The notes beneath the pieces are model-generated. The model searched no databases, had not been told where the DNA came from, and saw only the letters and a program-made list of their open reading frames with translations. Made by a program: the position numbers and the translations under genes. DNA of 64,000 nucleotides, taken from NCBI RefSeq assembly GCF_012044895.1, contig NZ_CP050695.1, positions 1,146,501 to 1,210,500 on the forward strand, written 5' to 3'. Source of the DNA: Aquisalimonas sp. 2447. Lineage in GTDB: Bacteria > Pseudomonadota > Gammaproteobacteria > Nitrococcales > Aquisalimonadaceae. Shown piece after piece: positions 27,156 through 36,721 of the stretch; the first letter of the stretch is position 1; each line of letters starts with the position of its first letter.

Positions 27156-28070
27156 ATGAGCTGGTTCCAGAAACTCATGCCCTCCAGGATTCGCACCGAC
27201 GCCACGGAGAAGGCGCGGAACCGCAGCATCCCCGAAGGCCTCTGGACCAAGTGTCCCGGTTGCAGCGCCGTGCTCTATCGCCCGGAGGTGGAGCGCAACC
27301 ATGAGGTCTGCCCCAAGTGCGCGCATCACATGCGGATCGGCGCGCGGGTGCGGCTGCAGAGCTTCCTGGACGACGCGGACGCCACCGAGATCGGTGCCGC
27401 CGTGAAACCCGTGGATGCGCTGCGCTTCAAGGACAGCAAGAAGTACAAGGACCGCCTTGCCCAGGCACAGAAGAGTACCGCTGAAGAGGATGCCCTGATC
27501 GCCTACCAGGGGCGGCTGCGTGGTCAGCCCGTGGTGGCCTGCGCCTTCGAATTCGAGTTCATGGGGGGGTCCATGGGCTCGGTGGTGGGCGAGCGCTTCG
27601 TGCGGGCCGCCAACGTGGCCCTGGAAGAGCGTATTCCCATGGTCTGCTTCGCCGCCTCCGGCGGTGCCCGCATGCAGGAAGCCCTGTTCTCGCTGATGCA
27701 GATGGCGAAAACCAGCGCGGCCCTTGGCCGTATGCGGGAAGAGGGCGTGCCGTACATCTCTGTGCTCACTGACCCCACCATGGGCGGCGTGTCCGCCAGC
27801 CTGGCCACCCTTGGCGATATCAACATCGCCGAGCCCGGCGCGTTGATCGGCTTCGCCGGCCCCCGGGTCATCGAACAGACCGTGCGCGAGACGTTGCCGG
27901 AAGGCTTTCAGCGCTCGGAGTTCCTGCTGGACCACGGGGCCATCGACATGATCGTCGATCGCCGCGACATGCGTGACACTATCGCCCGCCTTTTCGCCAT
28001 CCTCACTCACCAGCCCTCTCCGGACCAGCGCGACCCGCAGGAGGAGGCGGTGGCCGACACCACGGCCTGA
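27156..28070 (+). CDS. accD: Acetyl-CoA carboxylase carboxyltransferase subunit beta
   Basis: A 304-residue subunit of the malonyl-CoA-forming carboxyltransferase. The N-terminal zinc ribbon has Cys33, Cys36, Cys52 and Cys55. The crotonase-like core contains the oxyanion loop [21 protein letters not shown] and the [12 protein letters not shown] segment. It pairs with AccA, which is not in the window. It lies between trpA and folC, as in most gammaproteobacteria. A 14-bp inverted repeat follows immediately. Confidence 0.97.
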   Translation: MSWFQKLMPSRIRTDATEKARNRSIPEGLWTKCPGCSAVLYRPEVERNHEVCPKCAHHMRIGARVRLQSFLDDADATEIGAAVKPVDALRFKDSKKYKDRLAQAQKSTAEEDALIAYQGRLRGQPVVACAFEFEFMGGSMGSVVGERFVRAANVALEERIPMVCFAASGGARMQEALFSLMQMAKTSAALGRMREEGVPYISVLTDPTMGGVSASLATLGDINIAEPGALIGFAGPRVIEQTVRETLPEGFQRSEFLLDHGAIDMIVDRRDMRDTIARLFAILTHQPSPDQRDPQEEAVADTTA

Positions 28071-28073
28071 GCG

Positions 28074-28129
28074 AGTGTCCTGTCCCCAGAGGACAGGCAA
28101 AATGCAACGCACTTCGGGGACAGGACACT
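28074..28129. repeat. 14-bp inverted repeat between accD and folC
   Basis: AGTGTCCTGTCCCC (28074-28087) and GGGGACAGGACACT (28116-28129) are perfect reverse complements around a 28-nt loop with the sequence AGGACAGGCAAAATGCAACG in it. The folC start GTG begins two bases after the right arm, so the arm must cover its ribosome binding site. A close single copy of the right arm (GGGGACCGGACACTAG) occurs at 3239-3254. It may be a dispersed palindromic repeat, a terminator for accD, or both. Confidence 0.65.
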
Positions 28130-28130
28130 A

Positions 28131-29402
28131 GTGCGCTACCACACCCTTGATGCATGGCTGGAATGGCAGGCGGGGCTGCACCCCCGCGCCATCGATCCCG
28201 GCCTGGAGCGGGTCAGTGCCGTGGCCGACCGCCTTGGCCTGCGCCCCGCCACCGTGCCGGTGATCACCGTCGCCGGCACCAACGGCAAGGGGTCATCCGT
28301 GGCCCTGCTGGTCGCCATCCTGGAAGCCGGCGGGTATCGCACCGGAGCCTACACCTCGCCTCACCTGCTGCGTTACAACGAGCGCATCCGTATCGGTGGT
28401 GCGGAGGCGGACGATGAGGCCATCATGGCGGCATTTGATGCCATCGATCGGGCGCGCGGCGAGATCAGCCTGAGCTACTTCGAGTTTGGCACCCTGGCGG
28501 CGCTCTGGCTGTTCCGCGAGCAGAATGTTGATGTTTGTCTGTTGGAGGTGGGCCTTGGCGGCCGCCTGGATGCGGTCAACATGATGGACCCGGACGTCGC
28601 GCTGCTCACCAGTATCGGTCTGGATCACGCCGAGTGGCTGGGTCATGATCGCAATGCCATCGGCCGGGAAAAGGCGGGCATCATGCGACGGGATCGGCCG
28701 GCGGTGTTCGCCGGGCCGGCCATGCCGGAGGTGATCCGGGAAATGGCGACGGCGCAGAGAACGCCGCTGATCGTGGCCGGGGAGGGTTACCACTGGCGGG
28801 TGCACGGGTCCGGCGCCTGGGACTGGCAGGGCTGTCATGGCAGCCAGGAAGGGTTGCCGGCGCCGGCGCTACCGGGCGATATGCAGTACCGCAACGCCGC
28901 CGGCGTGCTCACGGCGCTGGAGTGCATGCAGGGGCCCCTGCCGGTGTCGCGGGAGGCGCTGGCGGCGGGTTTGCAGCGCGTCCAGCTGTCGGGGCGGTTG
29001 CAGGTGTTGCCGGGCCCGGTGGAGTGGCTCCTGGACGTGGCCCACAACGCCGACGCGGTATCGATACTGGCATCCGAACTGCGGCGCCGTCCTGTCACCG
29101 GGCGGTGTCACGCCGTGCTGGGCATCATGGCCCGCAAGGATCTGGACCCACTGCTGGAGGTCCTCCGTGGCCATATTGATGTCTGGTGGCCCCTGGCCCT
29201 TCACGACGCCGATGCCCGTTCGGCGCCCCAGGTGATCCGTGAACTGGAGCTTCGGGGCGAGGCGGTGGCCGGCAGTGGAGACGCTCCCGCCCTGGTGCAG
29301 CGGCTGCGCCAGGAGACGCGGCCGGGGGACCGGGTGGTGGTTTTCGGCTCCTTCCGCACCGTGGAGGAAGTATTGCATGCTGTGCAGGAACTCGGCGAAT
29401 GA
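28131..29402 (+). CDS. folC: Bifunctional dihydrofolate synthase / folylpolyglutamate synthase
   Basis: A 423-residue Mur-ligase-like ATPase that adds glutamate to dihydropteroate and folates. The P-loop AGTNGKGSSVALL lies at 48-60, YTSPHLLRYNERI at about 74-86 and the carbamoyl-lysine region GLDHAEWLGHDRNAIGREKAGI in the middle. LLDVAHNADA marks the C-terminal domain. Its GTG start directly follows an inverted repeat and has only a weak Shine-Dalgarno (AGGACAC). Order folC-SPOR protein-cvpA-purF is conserved in gammaproteobacteria. Confidence 0.95.
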   Translation: MRYHTLDAWLEWQAGLHPRAIDPGLERVSAVADRLGLRPATVPVITVAGTNGKGSSVALLVAILEAGGYRTGAYTSPHLLRYNERIRIGGAEADDEAIMAAFDAIDRARGEISLSYFEFGTLAALWLFREQNVDVCLLEVGLGGRLDAVNMMDPDVALLTSIGLDHAEWLGHDRNAIGREKAGIMRRDRPAVFAGPAMPEVIREMATAQRTPLIVAGEGYHWRVHGSGAWDWQGCHGSQEGLPAPALPGDMQYRNAAGVLTALECMQGPLPVSREALAAGLQRVQLSGRLQVLPGPVEWLLDVAHNADAVSILASELRRRPVTGRCHAVLGIMARKDLDPLLEVLRGHIDVWWPLALHDADARSAPQVIRELELRGEAVAGSGDAPALVQRLRQETRPGDRVVVFGSFRTVEEVLHAVQELGE

Positions 29403-29462
29403 ACGCCAGAGCGCGACTGATCCGTATAGCGGGTCGGTTACCGGGAAAGGGAGGACGGCGCA

Positions 29463-30098
29463 GTGCAACAGCAGCATAAACAAAGGCTCATTGGCGCGGT
29501 GATCGTGGTTGCACTGGCGGTGATCTTCCTGCCCATGCTGTTGCAGGGGCCGGTGGATCGCGGCACGACCTACGTCGCCATGGATATTCCGCCCCGGCCT
29601 GAGGTTGAGCGTGGACCTGACGCGGATCCCGGTGAAGCGCCGCCCACGGGGGAACTGGAAGCCGTGCCGCTTCCCGATGAACCAGAAGATGATGTGGCCG
29701 CCGATCCAGGTGACGCCCCGCCACCGGAGCTGGACGAACCCGTGGACGCCACGCCCGAAGAAGAGGGTGAACAGGAATCTGCTGCAGCGCCCTTGGAGCA
29801 GCCTGAGACGGATCAGGAGGTCGAGCGTGTGGACGATTCCGCCGAACCCGAGGACGAGTTGGCCTCCTGGGCGGTTCAGGTGGGCAGCTTCAGTCAGGAA
29901 TCCAATGCCCTGGGCCTGCGTGACCGGTTGCGGGAGCAGGACTTTTCCGCCTACGTGGAGCGTGTCGACCGCGACGATGCGGACCCTGTATACCGGCTGC
30001 GGGTGGGTCCGGTGAGTGAGCGCGCGGACGCCGAAGCCCTGCTGGGCCGTCTGGCGGATGACGCGGATCTGGACGGTCTGGTGGTCTCACATCCCTGA
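29463..30098 (+). CDS. dedD: SPOR-domain cell division protein (DedD-like)
   Basis: A 211-residue single-pass membrane protein with a cytoplasmic QQQHKQRL start and a transmembrane helix at about 9-28. An acidic Pro/Glu/Asp-rich periplasmic linker (35-130) leads to a C-terminal SPOR domain (about 134-208) with WAVQVGSFSQESNALGLRDRL. SPOR domains bind denuded peptidoglycan at the septum; DedD supports constriction. The symbol rests on domain layout and position between folC and cvpA. The GTG start at 29463 follows GGGAGG. Confidence 0.85.
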   Translation: MQQQHKQRLIGAVIVVALAVIFLPMLLQGPVDRGTTYVAMDIPPRPEVERGPDADPGEAPPTGELEAVPLPDEPEDDVAADPGDAPPPELDEPVDATPEEEGEQESAAAPLEQPETDQEVERVDDSAEPEDELASWAVQVGSFSQESNALGLRDRLREQDFSAYVERVDRDDADPVYRLRVGPVSERADAEALLGRLADDADLDGLVVSHP

Positions 30099-30198
30099 TG
30101 CGGGCGACCATACGCTGGCGTGTCAGGGCAGCTTTCTCCCTGACGGGGGCTTTGCTACCATTCACCCCTTCGTGCTGCCCCGGCGCTGACCTCCGCTC

Positions 30199-30795
30199 AT
30201 GAATTGGCTCGATTACGCCATCCTCGCTGTGATCGCCGTCTCCGTGGTGATCAGTCTGATCCGTGGTTTCGTGCGCGAGGTCATCTCCCTTGTGGTCTGG
30301 GTGGCTGCCTTCTGGGTCGGCATTCGCTACTCCGACAACCTGGCGGTCCACCTCAGCGATTATATCGCCTCGCCGACCCTGCAGCTGGGCGCCGCCTTCG
30401 CTGCCCTGTTCGTGGCGACCCTGATCGTCGGCGCGGTGATCAACTACGTCGCCGGACAGCTGGTTGGTCGCACCGGTCTCACCGGCACGGACCGGTACAT
30501 CGGCCTGATTTTCGGCCTGGCACGGGGGGTGGTCGTGGTGGCCGTGCTGGTGCTGGCCGCGGGGCTGACGGCGTTGCCGCGGGAACCCTGGTGGCAGGAT
30601 TCATTGCTGGTGGCGCAGTTCCAGCCCTGGGTCTGCGAAATCGGAGTGCGCGAATGGCTGGATGATCTGATGGTCTACGCGCCGCTGGCGGATGACCCGG
30701 ATCTTGACGGCACGCCGGCACCGGAATACTGGCGGGAGTTCTGTGAAGGCGCCGGGGAGACCGAGCCCCCGGATCTGGAGGCGGAGGAGGACTAG
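30199..30795 (+). CDS. cvpA: CvpA family membrane protein
   Basis: A 198-residue protein with four membrane segments in the first 130 residues, starting [20 protein letters not shown] and continuing with [18 protein letters not shown]. This is the family signature. An acidic soluble tail follows. CvpA is needed for colicin V production and envelope stress or bile resistance in enteric bacteria; the mechanism is unknown. It is co-directional with purF, 59 bp downstream, an arrangement shared across gammaproteobacteria. Confidence 0.93.
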   Translation: MNWLDYAILAVIAVSVVISLIRGFVREVISLVVWVAAFWVGIRYSDNLAVHLSDYIASPTLQLGAAFAALFVATLIVGAVINYVAGQLVGRTGLTGTDRYIGLIFGLARGVVVVAVLVLAAGLTALPREPWWQDSLLVAQFQPWVCEIGVREWLDDLMVYAPLADDPDLDGTPAPEYWREFCEGAGETEPPDLEAEED

Positions 30796-30854
30796 GCCTG
30801 GCGGCCGAAGCTTCACCGCCCCGTGACAGCGAGCGGCAAGAGGATTCAGCGTTC

Positions 30855-32366
30855 ATGTGCGGCATTATCGGAATGGTGGCTCACGGGCCGGTGAACCAGG
30901 CGATCTATGATGGCCTCACCGTACTGCAGCATCGCGGGCAGGATGCCGCCGGGATCATGACCTGGGAAGACGGACGTCTCTACCTGCGCAAGCGCAACGG
31001 CCTGGTGCGCGACGTTTTCCGTACCGAGCACATGATCCAGCTGCGCGGGCATATCGGCATCGGCCACGTGCGCTACCCGACGGCGGGCTGCGCGAGCAGC
31101 GCCGAGGCGCAGCCGTTCTATGTGAACTCGCCCTACGGCATCAGCCTTGCACACAACGGCAACCTCACCAATGCGGAGCAGCTCAAACGGGAGCTGTTCC
31201 TGGAAGATTTGCGCCACATCAACACGGCCTCCGATTCGGAGATCCTGCTTAACGTCTTCGCCCACGAACTGGCCCGCCCGGGCAAGTTGCGGGTGGACGA
31301 AAACGACATCTTCGATGCCGTCTCTGGCGTGCATCGACGCTGCAGCGGTGGCTATGCCGCGGTGGCCATGATCAACGGCTACGGCATGCTGGCCTTCCGC
31401 GACCCCCACGGCATCCGCCCGGTCTGTTTCGGTGAACGCGAAACCCCGGAGGGCCGGGAATACCTGGTGGCCTCGGAGAGCGTGGCCATGGACACCCTGG
31501 AGTTCCGTCTGGTGCGGGAGCTGGCGCCCGGCGAAGCGCTGTTCGTGACCCTGGAGGGCGAGTTGCACACACGCCAGTGCGCCGATGCCCCCGAGAACAG
31601 CCCCTGTCTGTTCGAGTACGTCTACCTGGCACGCCCCGACTCCATCATCGATGATGTGGCCGTGTACAAGGCGCGGCTGCGCATGGGGCAGCACCTGGCC
31701 GGCAAGATTCTGCGGGAATGGCCGGATCACGACATCGATGTGATCATTCCCGTGCCGGACACCAGCCGCACCTCCGCACTGGAAATGGCGCAACACCTGG
31801 GCGTGAAGTACCGCGAGGGCTTCATCAAGAACCGCTATATCGGGCGAACCTTCATCATGCCCGGGCAGCAGGAACGGCAGAAGTCGGTGCGTCAGAAGCT
31901 CAACCCCATCGGCCTGGAGTTCAAGGGCAAGAACGTACTGCTGGTGGATGATTCCATCGTTCGCGGAACCACCTGCGGACAGATCATCCAGATGGCCCGG
32001 GACGAAGGGGCCCGCAACGTCTACTTCGCCTCGGCGGCGCCGCCGGTGCGTTATCCCAACGTCTACGGCATTGATATGCCCTCGGCCCGGGAACTCATCG
32101 CCCATGACCGATCGGAGGAGGAGGTTGCCCGCCTGATCGGGGCCGACCGGCTGATCTACCAGGACCTCGACGATCTGGTTGCCGCCGTGCAGCATGGGAA
32201 TATGGCGCTGACCCGGTTCGACGCCTCGTGTTTCAACGGCGAATACGTGACCGGCGACGTGACCTCCGATTACCTGGAAGCGCTGGACCAGCAGCGAAAC
32301 GACGATGCCAAGAATCAGCGCGAGAGTGCGGATTCGCTGGTGGATCTGCAAAGTGAACCGGATTGA
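30855..32366 (+). CDS. purF: Amidophosphoribosyltransferase
   Basis: A 503-residue enzyme catalysing the first step of purine synthesis (PRPP plus glutamine to phosphoribosylamine). The N-terminal nucleophile is Cys2 after Met removal ([11 protein letters not shown]), with no propeptide, as in enterobacterial PurF. The glutaminase domain spans about 1-230. The PRPP site [18 protein letters not shown] lies at about 361-378. It follows cvpA and is followed by metZ. Confidence 0.97.
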   Translation: MCGIIGMVAHGPVNQAIYDGLTVLQHRGQDAAGIMTWEDGRLYLRKRNGLVRDVFRTEHMIQLRGHIGIGHVRYPTAGCASSAEAQPFYVNSPYGISLAHNGNLTNAEQLKRELFLEDLRHINTASDSEILLNVFAHELARPGKLRVDENDIFDAVSGVHRRCSGGYAAVAMINGYGMLAFRDPHGIRPVCFGERETPEGREYLVASESVAMDTLEFRLVRELAPGEALFVTLEGELHTRQCADAPENSPCLFEYVYLARPDSIIDDVAVYKARLRMGQHLAGKILREWPDHDIDVIIPVPDTSRTSALEMAQHLGVKYREGFIKNRYIGRTFIMPGQQERQKSVRQKLNPIGLEFKGKNVLLVDDSIVRGTTCGQIIQMARDEGARNVYFASAAPPVRYPNVYGIDMPSARELIAHDRSEEEVARLIGADRLIYQDLDDLVAAVQHGNMALTRFDASCFNGEYVTGDVTSDYLEALDQQRNDDAKNQRESADSLVDLQSEPD

Positions 32367-32436
32367 TCGCGGCCATCGCGGCTGTCGCTTTCGGCGCCGC
32401 GGGCGCGACATGGACAGGATTATCGAGGACAGCTGC

Positions 32437-33624
32437 ATGACGGAGGACCGCAAGCCAACGGGATTCGACACCGACGCCGTGCGTGCCGGCCAGGTGCGCA
32501 CCGGCGAGCAGGAGCAGTCGGAGCCGCTGTTCCTGTCGTCGAGTTTTACCTTCGACAGTGCCGCCCAGGCTGCGGCGCGTTTTGCCGGTGATGAACCCGG
32601 CAACATCTATTCCCGCTTCACCAACCCCACGGTGCGCACCTTCGAACAGCGCCTGGCAGCCCTGGAAGGCGGTGAGGCCTGCGTGGCTACGGCCTCCGGC
32701 ATGGCGGCCATCAACGCCATGTGCATGGCGCTGCTGCAGTCGGGTGACCATATCGTGTGCTCACGGGGTGTATTCGGCACCACCACATCCTTGTTCACGA
32801 AGATCCTGCCCAAGTTCGGCGTGGAGACCACCTTCGTCAGCCCCACCGATTACCAGGGCTGGGAGGCGGCCATCCGTCCGCGAACGCGTTTGCTGTTCCT
32901 GGAGACGCCGTCCAACCCGCTCACCGAGGTGGCGGACATCACCCGGTTGGCTGCCCTGGCCCATGGTCATGATGCGCTCCTGGTGGTGGATAACTGTTTC
33001 TGCACGCCTGCGCTGCAACGGCCCCTGGATCTCGGGGCGGACCTCATCATTCACTCGGCCACCAAATATCTGGACGGCCAGGGGCGCTGTGTCGGCGGCG
33101 CCGTGGTCGGTGACGCCAAGCGCGTGGGCGAGGACATCTTCGGCATGCTGCGCACCGCTGGCCCCACCATGAGCCCGTTCAACGCCTGGGTGTTCATCAA
33201 GGGCCTGGAGACCTTGCGGCTGCGCATGCGTGCCCACTCGGAGAATGCCCAGGCCCTGGCGGAATGGCTGCAGGAGCATCCGCGGGTCACCGGGGTGAAC
33301 TATCCCGGGTTGCCGGGGCACCCGCAGCATGAGCTGGCGCAGCGTCAGCAGTCCGGGTTCGGCGGCATTGTCTCCTTCGAGGTGGATGGGGGGCGCGACG
33401 CGGCCTGGGCGGTGGTGGATCACACGCGCCTGCTCTCCATTACCGCCAATCTGGGCGATGCCAAGACCACCATTACGCACCCGGCGAGCACCACTCACGG
33501 TCGGATCACCCAGGAGGAGCGGGATGCGTCGGGGATCACGGAAGGGTTGTTGCGCCTGTCCGTCGGCCTGGAGGACGTGGCCGATCTGCAGGCTGACCTG
33601 GAGCAGGCGCTGGCGCGGATGTAA
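32437..33624 (+). CDS. metZ: O-succinylhomoserine sulfhydrylase
   Basis: A 395-residue PLP enzyme of the Cys/Met metabolism family. The PLP lysine lies in IIHSATKYLDGQGR, and GSSFTFDS-like and IYSRFTNPTVRTFEQRLA motifs mark the N-terminal arm. Position after purF and close resemblance to the pseudomonad protein favour MetZ, which makes homocysteine directly from O-succinylhomoserine and sulfide. Cystathionine gamma-synthase is the alternative. The ATG at 32437 with GAGGA upstream is preferred; ATG 32410 is also in frame. Confidence 0.93.
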   Translation: MTEDRKPTGFDTDAVRAGQVRTGEQEQSEPLFLSSSFTFDSAAQAAARFAGDEPGNIYSRFTNPTVRTFEQRLAALEGGEACVATASGMAAINAMCMALLQSGDHIVCSRGVFGTTTSLFTKILPKFGVETTFVSPTDYQGWEAAIRPRTRLLFLETPSNPLTEVADITRLAALAHGHDALLVVDNCFCTPALQRPLDLGADLIIHSATKYLDGQGRCVGGAVVGDAKRVGEDIFGMLRTAGPTMSPFNAWVFIKGLETLRLRMRAHSENAQALAEWLQEHPRVTGVNYPGLPGHPQHELAQRQQSGFGGIVSFEVDGGRDAAWAVVDHTRLLSITANLGDAKTTITHPASTTHGRITQEERDASGITEGLLRLSVGLEDVADLQADLEQALARM

Positions 33625-33638
33625 CAGGGGCGTCTTGT

Positions 33639-33699
33639 GCGCAACTGACGTCGCTCCGCGGGGTGCCAGTCAGCCCTCGTAGGAGCGACGTCAGTCGCG
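33639..33699. repeat. Inverted GGAGCGACGTCAG repeat after metZ
   Basis: GCGCAACTGACGTCGCTCC (33639-33657) and GGAGCGACGTCAGTCGCG (33682-33699) form a stem of about 18 bp around a 24-nt loop. The right arm, with its TAGGAGCG lead, resembles the short palindromes at 49354-49676. It is a dispersed REP-like sequence and may also end the metZ transcript. Confidence 0.55.
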
Positions 33700-33755
33700 A
33701 TGCCGGCAGTAGCCGGCGACGGGGGATGTGCGTTTCCTTGATCGGGAGGTGGCCG

Positions 33756-34982
33756 ATGGACCATCGCGAGCTTTTGCAACACCTGTTCCGCGCGGCCCTG
33801 GATCGCGTTGGTGGACGGCCCGCCGTTCGCCACGCTCTGGAACAGGATCCGCCCGCCGGCGACACGCACCTGCTGGCCATCGGCAAGGCCGCGGCAGCCA
33901 TGAGCCAGGGTGCCATGGACGCCCTGGGCGAGCGGCTGATCAGCGGCCTGGTCATCACCAAGACCGATCACCTGAGTCATGCCGTCAGTGATGATCCCCG
34001 GCTGCGCTGCCTGGAAGCCGCACACCCCGTGCCGGATCAGCGCAGTCTCGCCGCCGGTGAGGCGGCGGTGGAGTTCCTGGAGCATCTGCCCGAGGGTGAC
34101 GAAGTGCTGCTCCTGATCTCCGGCGGCGCCTCTAGTCTGGTGGAGCGCTTGCCGGATGGCCTCACCGCCGACCACCTGGGCGACCTCAATCGCTGGCTGC
34201 TGGGGCGCCACCTGGCGATCGACACCATGAATGCCGTGCGGCGTTCGGTGTCCCGGATCAAGGGCGGTCGACTGGCGCTGCACCTGCACGGCCGCCCAGC
34301 GCGGTTGTATCTGGTCTCCGACGTCCCGGGCGATGATCCCGGCGTGATCGGCTCCGGCCTTTTCGTGCCCGCGCAGGCCGCGGCTGCGCTGCCGCAAGGC
34401 GTGCCGGACTGGGTCCGCGACGCCGCCGCCCGGGTGTCGCCACCGCCCGGCGAGGACGCACCGGAACTGGCTGGCCTCCGGCGGCGGATTGTCGCCCGCA
34501 ACGCCGATGCCGTCGCCGCCGTGCGCGATCGCGCCGAGCATCTGGGGCTGCCCGTGCGCGTCCACGATGAGCAGCTCACCGGTGACGCCCTGCGCGCCGG
34601 CGAGCAGATCGCCGAAGGCTTGATTCACGGCCCGCCGGGGGTTCAGGTCTGGGGCGGCGAGACCACGGTGGCGCTTCCGGACGCGCCGGGACAGGGCGGC
34701 CGTGCGCAGGCCCTGGCGCTGACGGCGGCGGCCTGCATCGAAGGGTATCGCGACCTGTGGGTGCTGGCCGCCGGTACCGACGGTACCGACGGTCCCGGCG
34801 ATGCCGCGGGCGCGCTGGTGGACGTGCACACCTGCTTCCGCGGCAGGCAGGCCGGGCTGGACCCGGAGGCCTGTCTGGAGGCCGCCGACAGCGGCCGGTT
34901 CCTCGACGCCAGTGGCGACCTCGTGCGAACGGGGCCAACAGGAACCAACGTCATGGATGTCGTCATCGGTTACCGCGGGTGA
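33756..34982 (+). CDS. Glycerate 2-kinase (MOFRL/DUF4147 family)
   Basis: A 408-residue protein of the GckA/TtuD glycerate kinase family, phosphorylating glycerate to 2-phosphoglycerate. Visible signatures are IGKAAAAMSQGAM near 46-58, LLISGGASSLVE at about 116-127, the NAVRRSVSRIKGGRLA region and the C-terminal MOFRL-like stretch with WGGETTV and LAAGTDGTDGP. The ATG at 33756 follows GGGAGGTGG. The downstream methyltransferase starts 14 bp after its stop, suggesting one operon. No other glycerate or serine-cycle genes are nearby. Confidence 0.88.
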   Translation: MDHRELLQHLFRAALDRVGGRPAVRHALEQDPPAGDTHLLAIGKAAAAMSQGAMDALGERLISGLVITKTDHLSHAVSDDPRLRCLEAAHPVPDQRSLAAGEAAVEFLEHLPEGDEVLLLISGGASSLVERLPDGLTADHLGDLNRWLLGRHLAIDTMNAVRRSVSRIKGGRLALHLHGRPARLYLVSDVPGDDPGVIGSGLFVPAQAAAALPQGVPDWVRDAAARVSPPPGEDAPELAGLRRRIVARNADAVAAVRDRAEHLGLPVRVHDEQLTGDALRAGEQIAEGLIHGPPGVQVWGGETTVALPDAPGQGGRAQALALTAAACIEGYRDLWVLAAGTDGTDGPGDAAGALVDVHTCFRGRQAGLDPEACLEAADSGRFLDASGDLVRTGPTGTNVMDVVIGYRG

Positions 34983-34996
34983 CAGGACACGAGACG

Positions 34997-35659
34997 ATGA
35001 TGGAGCGGATTACCGAGCCCGAACTGATGGACGGCGCGGATCAGGCTGCAGCCTACGCCGGGGCGGATTTCGAAGAGCCCAACAGCCACTTCATCCAGCT
35101 GTTCGCCGAGTATGTGGGGGCGCCCTCCGGCCCGGTTCTGGATGTCGGCTGCGGGCCCGGAGATATCGTTCTGCGGTTGGCGCGGCAGTATCCGGAGGTC
35201 GCGATACACGGCCTGGACGGTGCGGACACCATGCTCGCTTTCGCCCGCGAGGCGCTGGCGGCGGAGCCGGAGCTGCAGCCGCGGGTGGAGTTCGTCCTGG
35301 GGACCGTTCCCGGCGCCGCTCTGCCCGCCGACGCCTATGCCGCCGTGACCAGTAACAGCCTGCTGCATCATCTGCACGATCCCATGGCGCTGTGGCAAAC
35401 GATCCGGGCGGTTGCGCAGCCCGGGGCCGCGGTGCTGGTGATGGATCTCTTCCGGCCAGCGGACCGGGCAGCCGCCGCGCGGATCGTTGACGCCTACGGC
35501 GCCGGCGAGCCGGAGATCCTGCGTACGGATTTTTTCAACTCCCTGCTCGCGGCGTTCACTCCGGATGAGGTCCAGGAGCAGTTGCGTGCCGCAGGACTTC
35601 CGGGCCTGAAGGTTGCCGTTGTCTCGGATCGGCATCTTCTGGTTCATGGTCGTGTCTGA
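34997..35659 (+). CDS. Class I SAM-dependent methyltransferase
   Basis: A 220-residue methyltransferase. Motif I is GPVLDVGCGPGDIVLRLA (about 45-62), followed by the acidic motif II end IHGLDGADTML and a post-I LPADAYAAVTSNSLLHHLHDP segment typical of type-11 methyltransferases. The substrate is unknown; relatives act on small metabolites, quinones or lipids. It lies 14 bp after the glycerate kinase gene. The first of two consecutive ATGs is used; the ribosome binding site is weak. Confidence 0.85.
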   Translation: MMERITEPELMDGADQAAAYAGADFEEPNSHFIQLFAEYVGAPSGPVLDVGCGPGDIVLRLARQYPEVAIHGLDGADTMLAFAREALAAEPELQPRVEFVLGTVPGAALPADAYAAVTSNSLLHHLHDPMALWQTIRAVAQPGAAVLVMDLFRPADRAAAARIVDAYGAGEPEILRTDFFNSLLAAFTPDEVQEQLRAAGLPGLKVAVVSDRHLLVHGRV

Positions 35660-35802
35660 CCCCTGATCCCCCTGATCGGGCATCGAGGATTGGTCATTCC
35701 CGTACCAAAGTGAGTACCCTTGTTACGCTGAGTGTGGTGTCGCGTTTCTCCCCGGGAGATGCGACAGTGCTCCATCTGGCGACGTGGCGACGGAGGTGGC
35801 CC

Positions 35803-36093
35803 ATGGCGAAGCGTGACGAGTATCTGGAAAAGTTCAAGGCTCAGCTCGATCAGTGGAACGCCGAACTGGCGCGACTGGAGGCTAAGGCGCAGGAGGCGCA
35901 GGCGGACGCGCGACTGCGCTACGAGGCCGAGATCGAGGAGTTACGCCAGCGCCGGGAAGAGGCCCGGGAACGGATGAAGGAGATGGAACGCGCCGGTGAG
36001 GACGTCTGGGACGATTTCCGCAAGCGCGCCGAGAAGGCGTGGAACGAACTCGACGAAGGCTTTCGCAAGGCCTGGTCGAACTTTCGCGACTGA
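35803..36093 (+). CDS. Small charged coiled-coil protein
   Basis: A 96-residue, almost entirely helical protein (MAKRDEYLEKFKAQLDQW...) with heptad spacing through residues 10-70, then a Trp/Phe-rich amphipathic end (DDFRKRAEKAWNELDEGF). It resembles short apolipoprotein- or phasin-like stress proteins often annotated as coiled-coil or sll1863-type, but I cannot name a family with confidence. The ATG at 35803 follows CGGAGGTGG. It lies 40 bp before tpx, so a shared oxidative-stress transcript is possible. Confidence 0.7.
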   Translation: MAKRDEYLEKFKAQLDQWNAELARLEAKAQEAQADARLRYEAEIEELRQRREEARERMKEMERAGEDVWDDFRKRAEKAWNELDEGFRKAWSNFRD

Positions 36094-36133
36094 AAATACA
36101 GCCAACACTGAAACTGGACAGGAGACTCGATCG

Positions 36134-36631
36134 ATGCCACAGATCTCGTTGCGCGGCACCATGGTGCAGACCGTCGGTGAACTCCCGGAACTGGGCGCCC
36201 CGGCGCCGGAGTTCACGCTGACCCGAACGGACTTCTCCAGTCTGGCCCTGAGCGATCTCAAGGGCAAGAAGGTGGTGCTGAACATCTTCCCGAGCATTGA
36301 TACGCCCGTGTGCGCGCAGTCGGTGCGGCGGTTCAACGAGGAAGCCGCGAAACGGGACAATGCGGTGGTCCTGTGCGTCTCCGCGGATTTGCCGTTCGCG
36401 CAGTCGCGTTTCTGCGGCGCCGAGGGCATCGAGGACGTGGTGCCGGTCTCCTGCTTCCGCACTCCGGAATTCGGCCGGGATTATGGCATTGCCATGGCCG
36501 ACGGGCCGCTGGCCGGTCTGCTGTCGCGTTCCATGGTGGTGCTGGACGAGGATGCCCGTGTGTTGCACACGGAGCAGGTCCCGGAAATCTCTCAGGAGCC
36601 TGACTACGAGGCGGCCCTGAAACACCTCTGA
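36134..36631 (+). CDS. tpx: Thiol peroxidase (atypical 2-Cys peroxiredoxin)
   Basis: A 165-residue periplasm- or cytoplasm-located peroxidase reducing lipid and other hydroperoxides with thioredoxin. The peroxidatic Cys60 lies in PSIDTPVCAQSVRRFN and the resolving Cys94 in FAQSRFCGAEG, both at canonical Tpx positions. The AQTVG-like start (GTMVQTVGELPELG) is also typical. GGAGA precedes the ATG at 36134. It sits between a small coiled-coil gene and an amidohydrolase fusion. Confidence 0.95.
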   Translation: MPQISLRGTMVQTVGELPELGAPAPEFTLTRTDFSSLALSDLKGKKVVLNIFPSIDTPVCAQSVRRFNEEAAKRDNAVVLCVSADLPFAQSRFCGAEGIEDVVPVSCFRTPEFGRDYGIAMADGPLAGLLSRSMVVLDEDARVLHTEQVPEISQEPDYEAALKHL

Positions 36632-36721
36632 CGGCAGCGGCCGTCGACGCCGGTCCGGCCGCGACACACGCGGCCGGGGCCGTTCCCTGACGCGCTTCGG
36701 CGCCGGAGTACCCGAGCAGTC

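Noticed and set aside
28075-28128. A standard Rho-independent terminator after accD
   Set aside because: The loop is 28 nt and there is no T run after the right arm, so a dispersed palindromic repeat is the better description.
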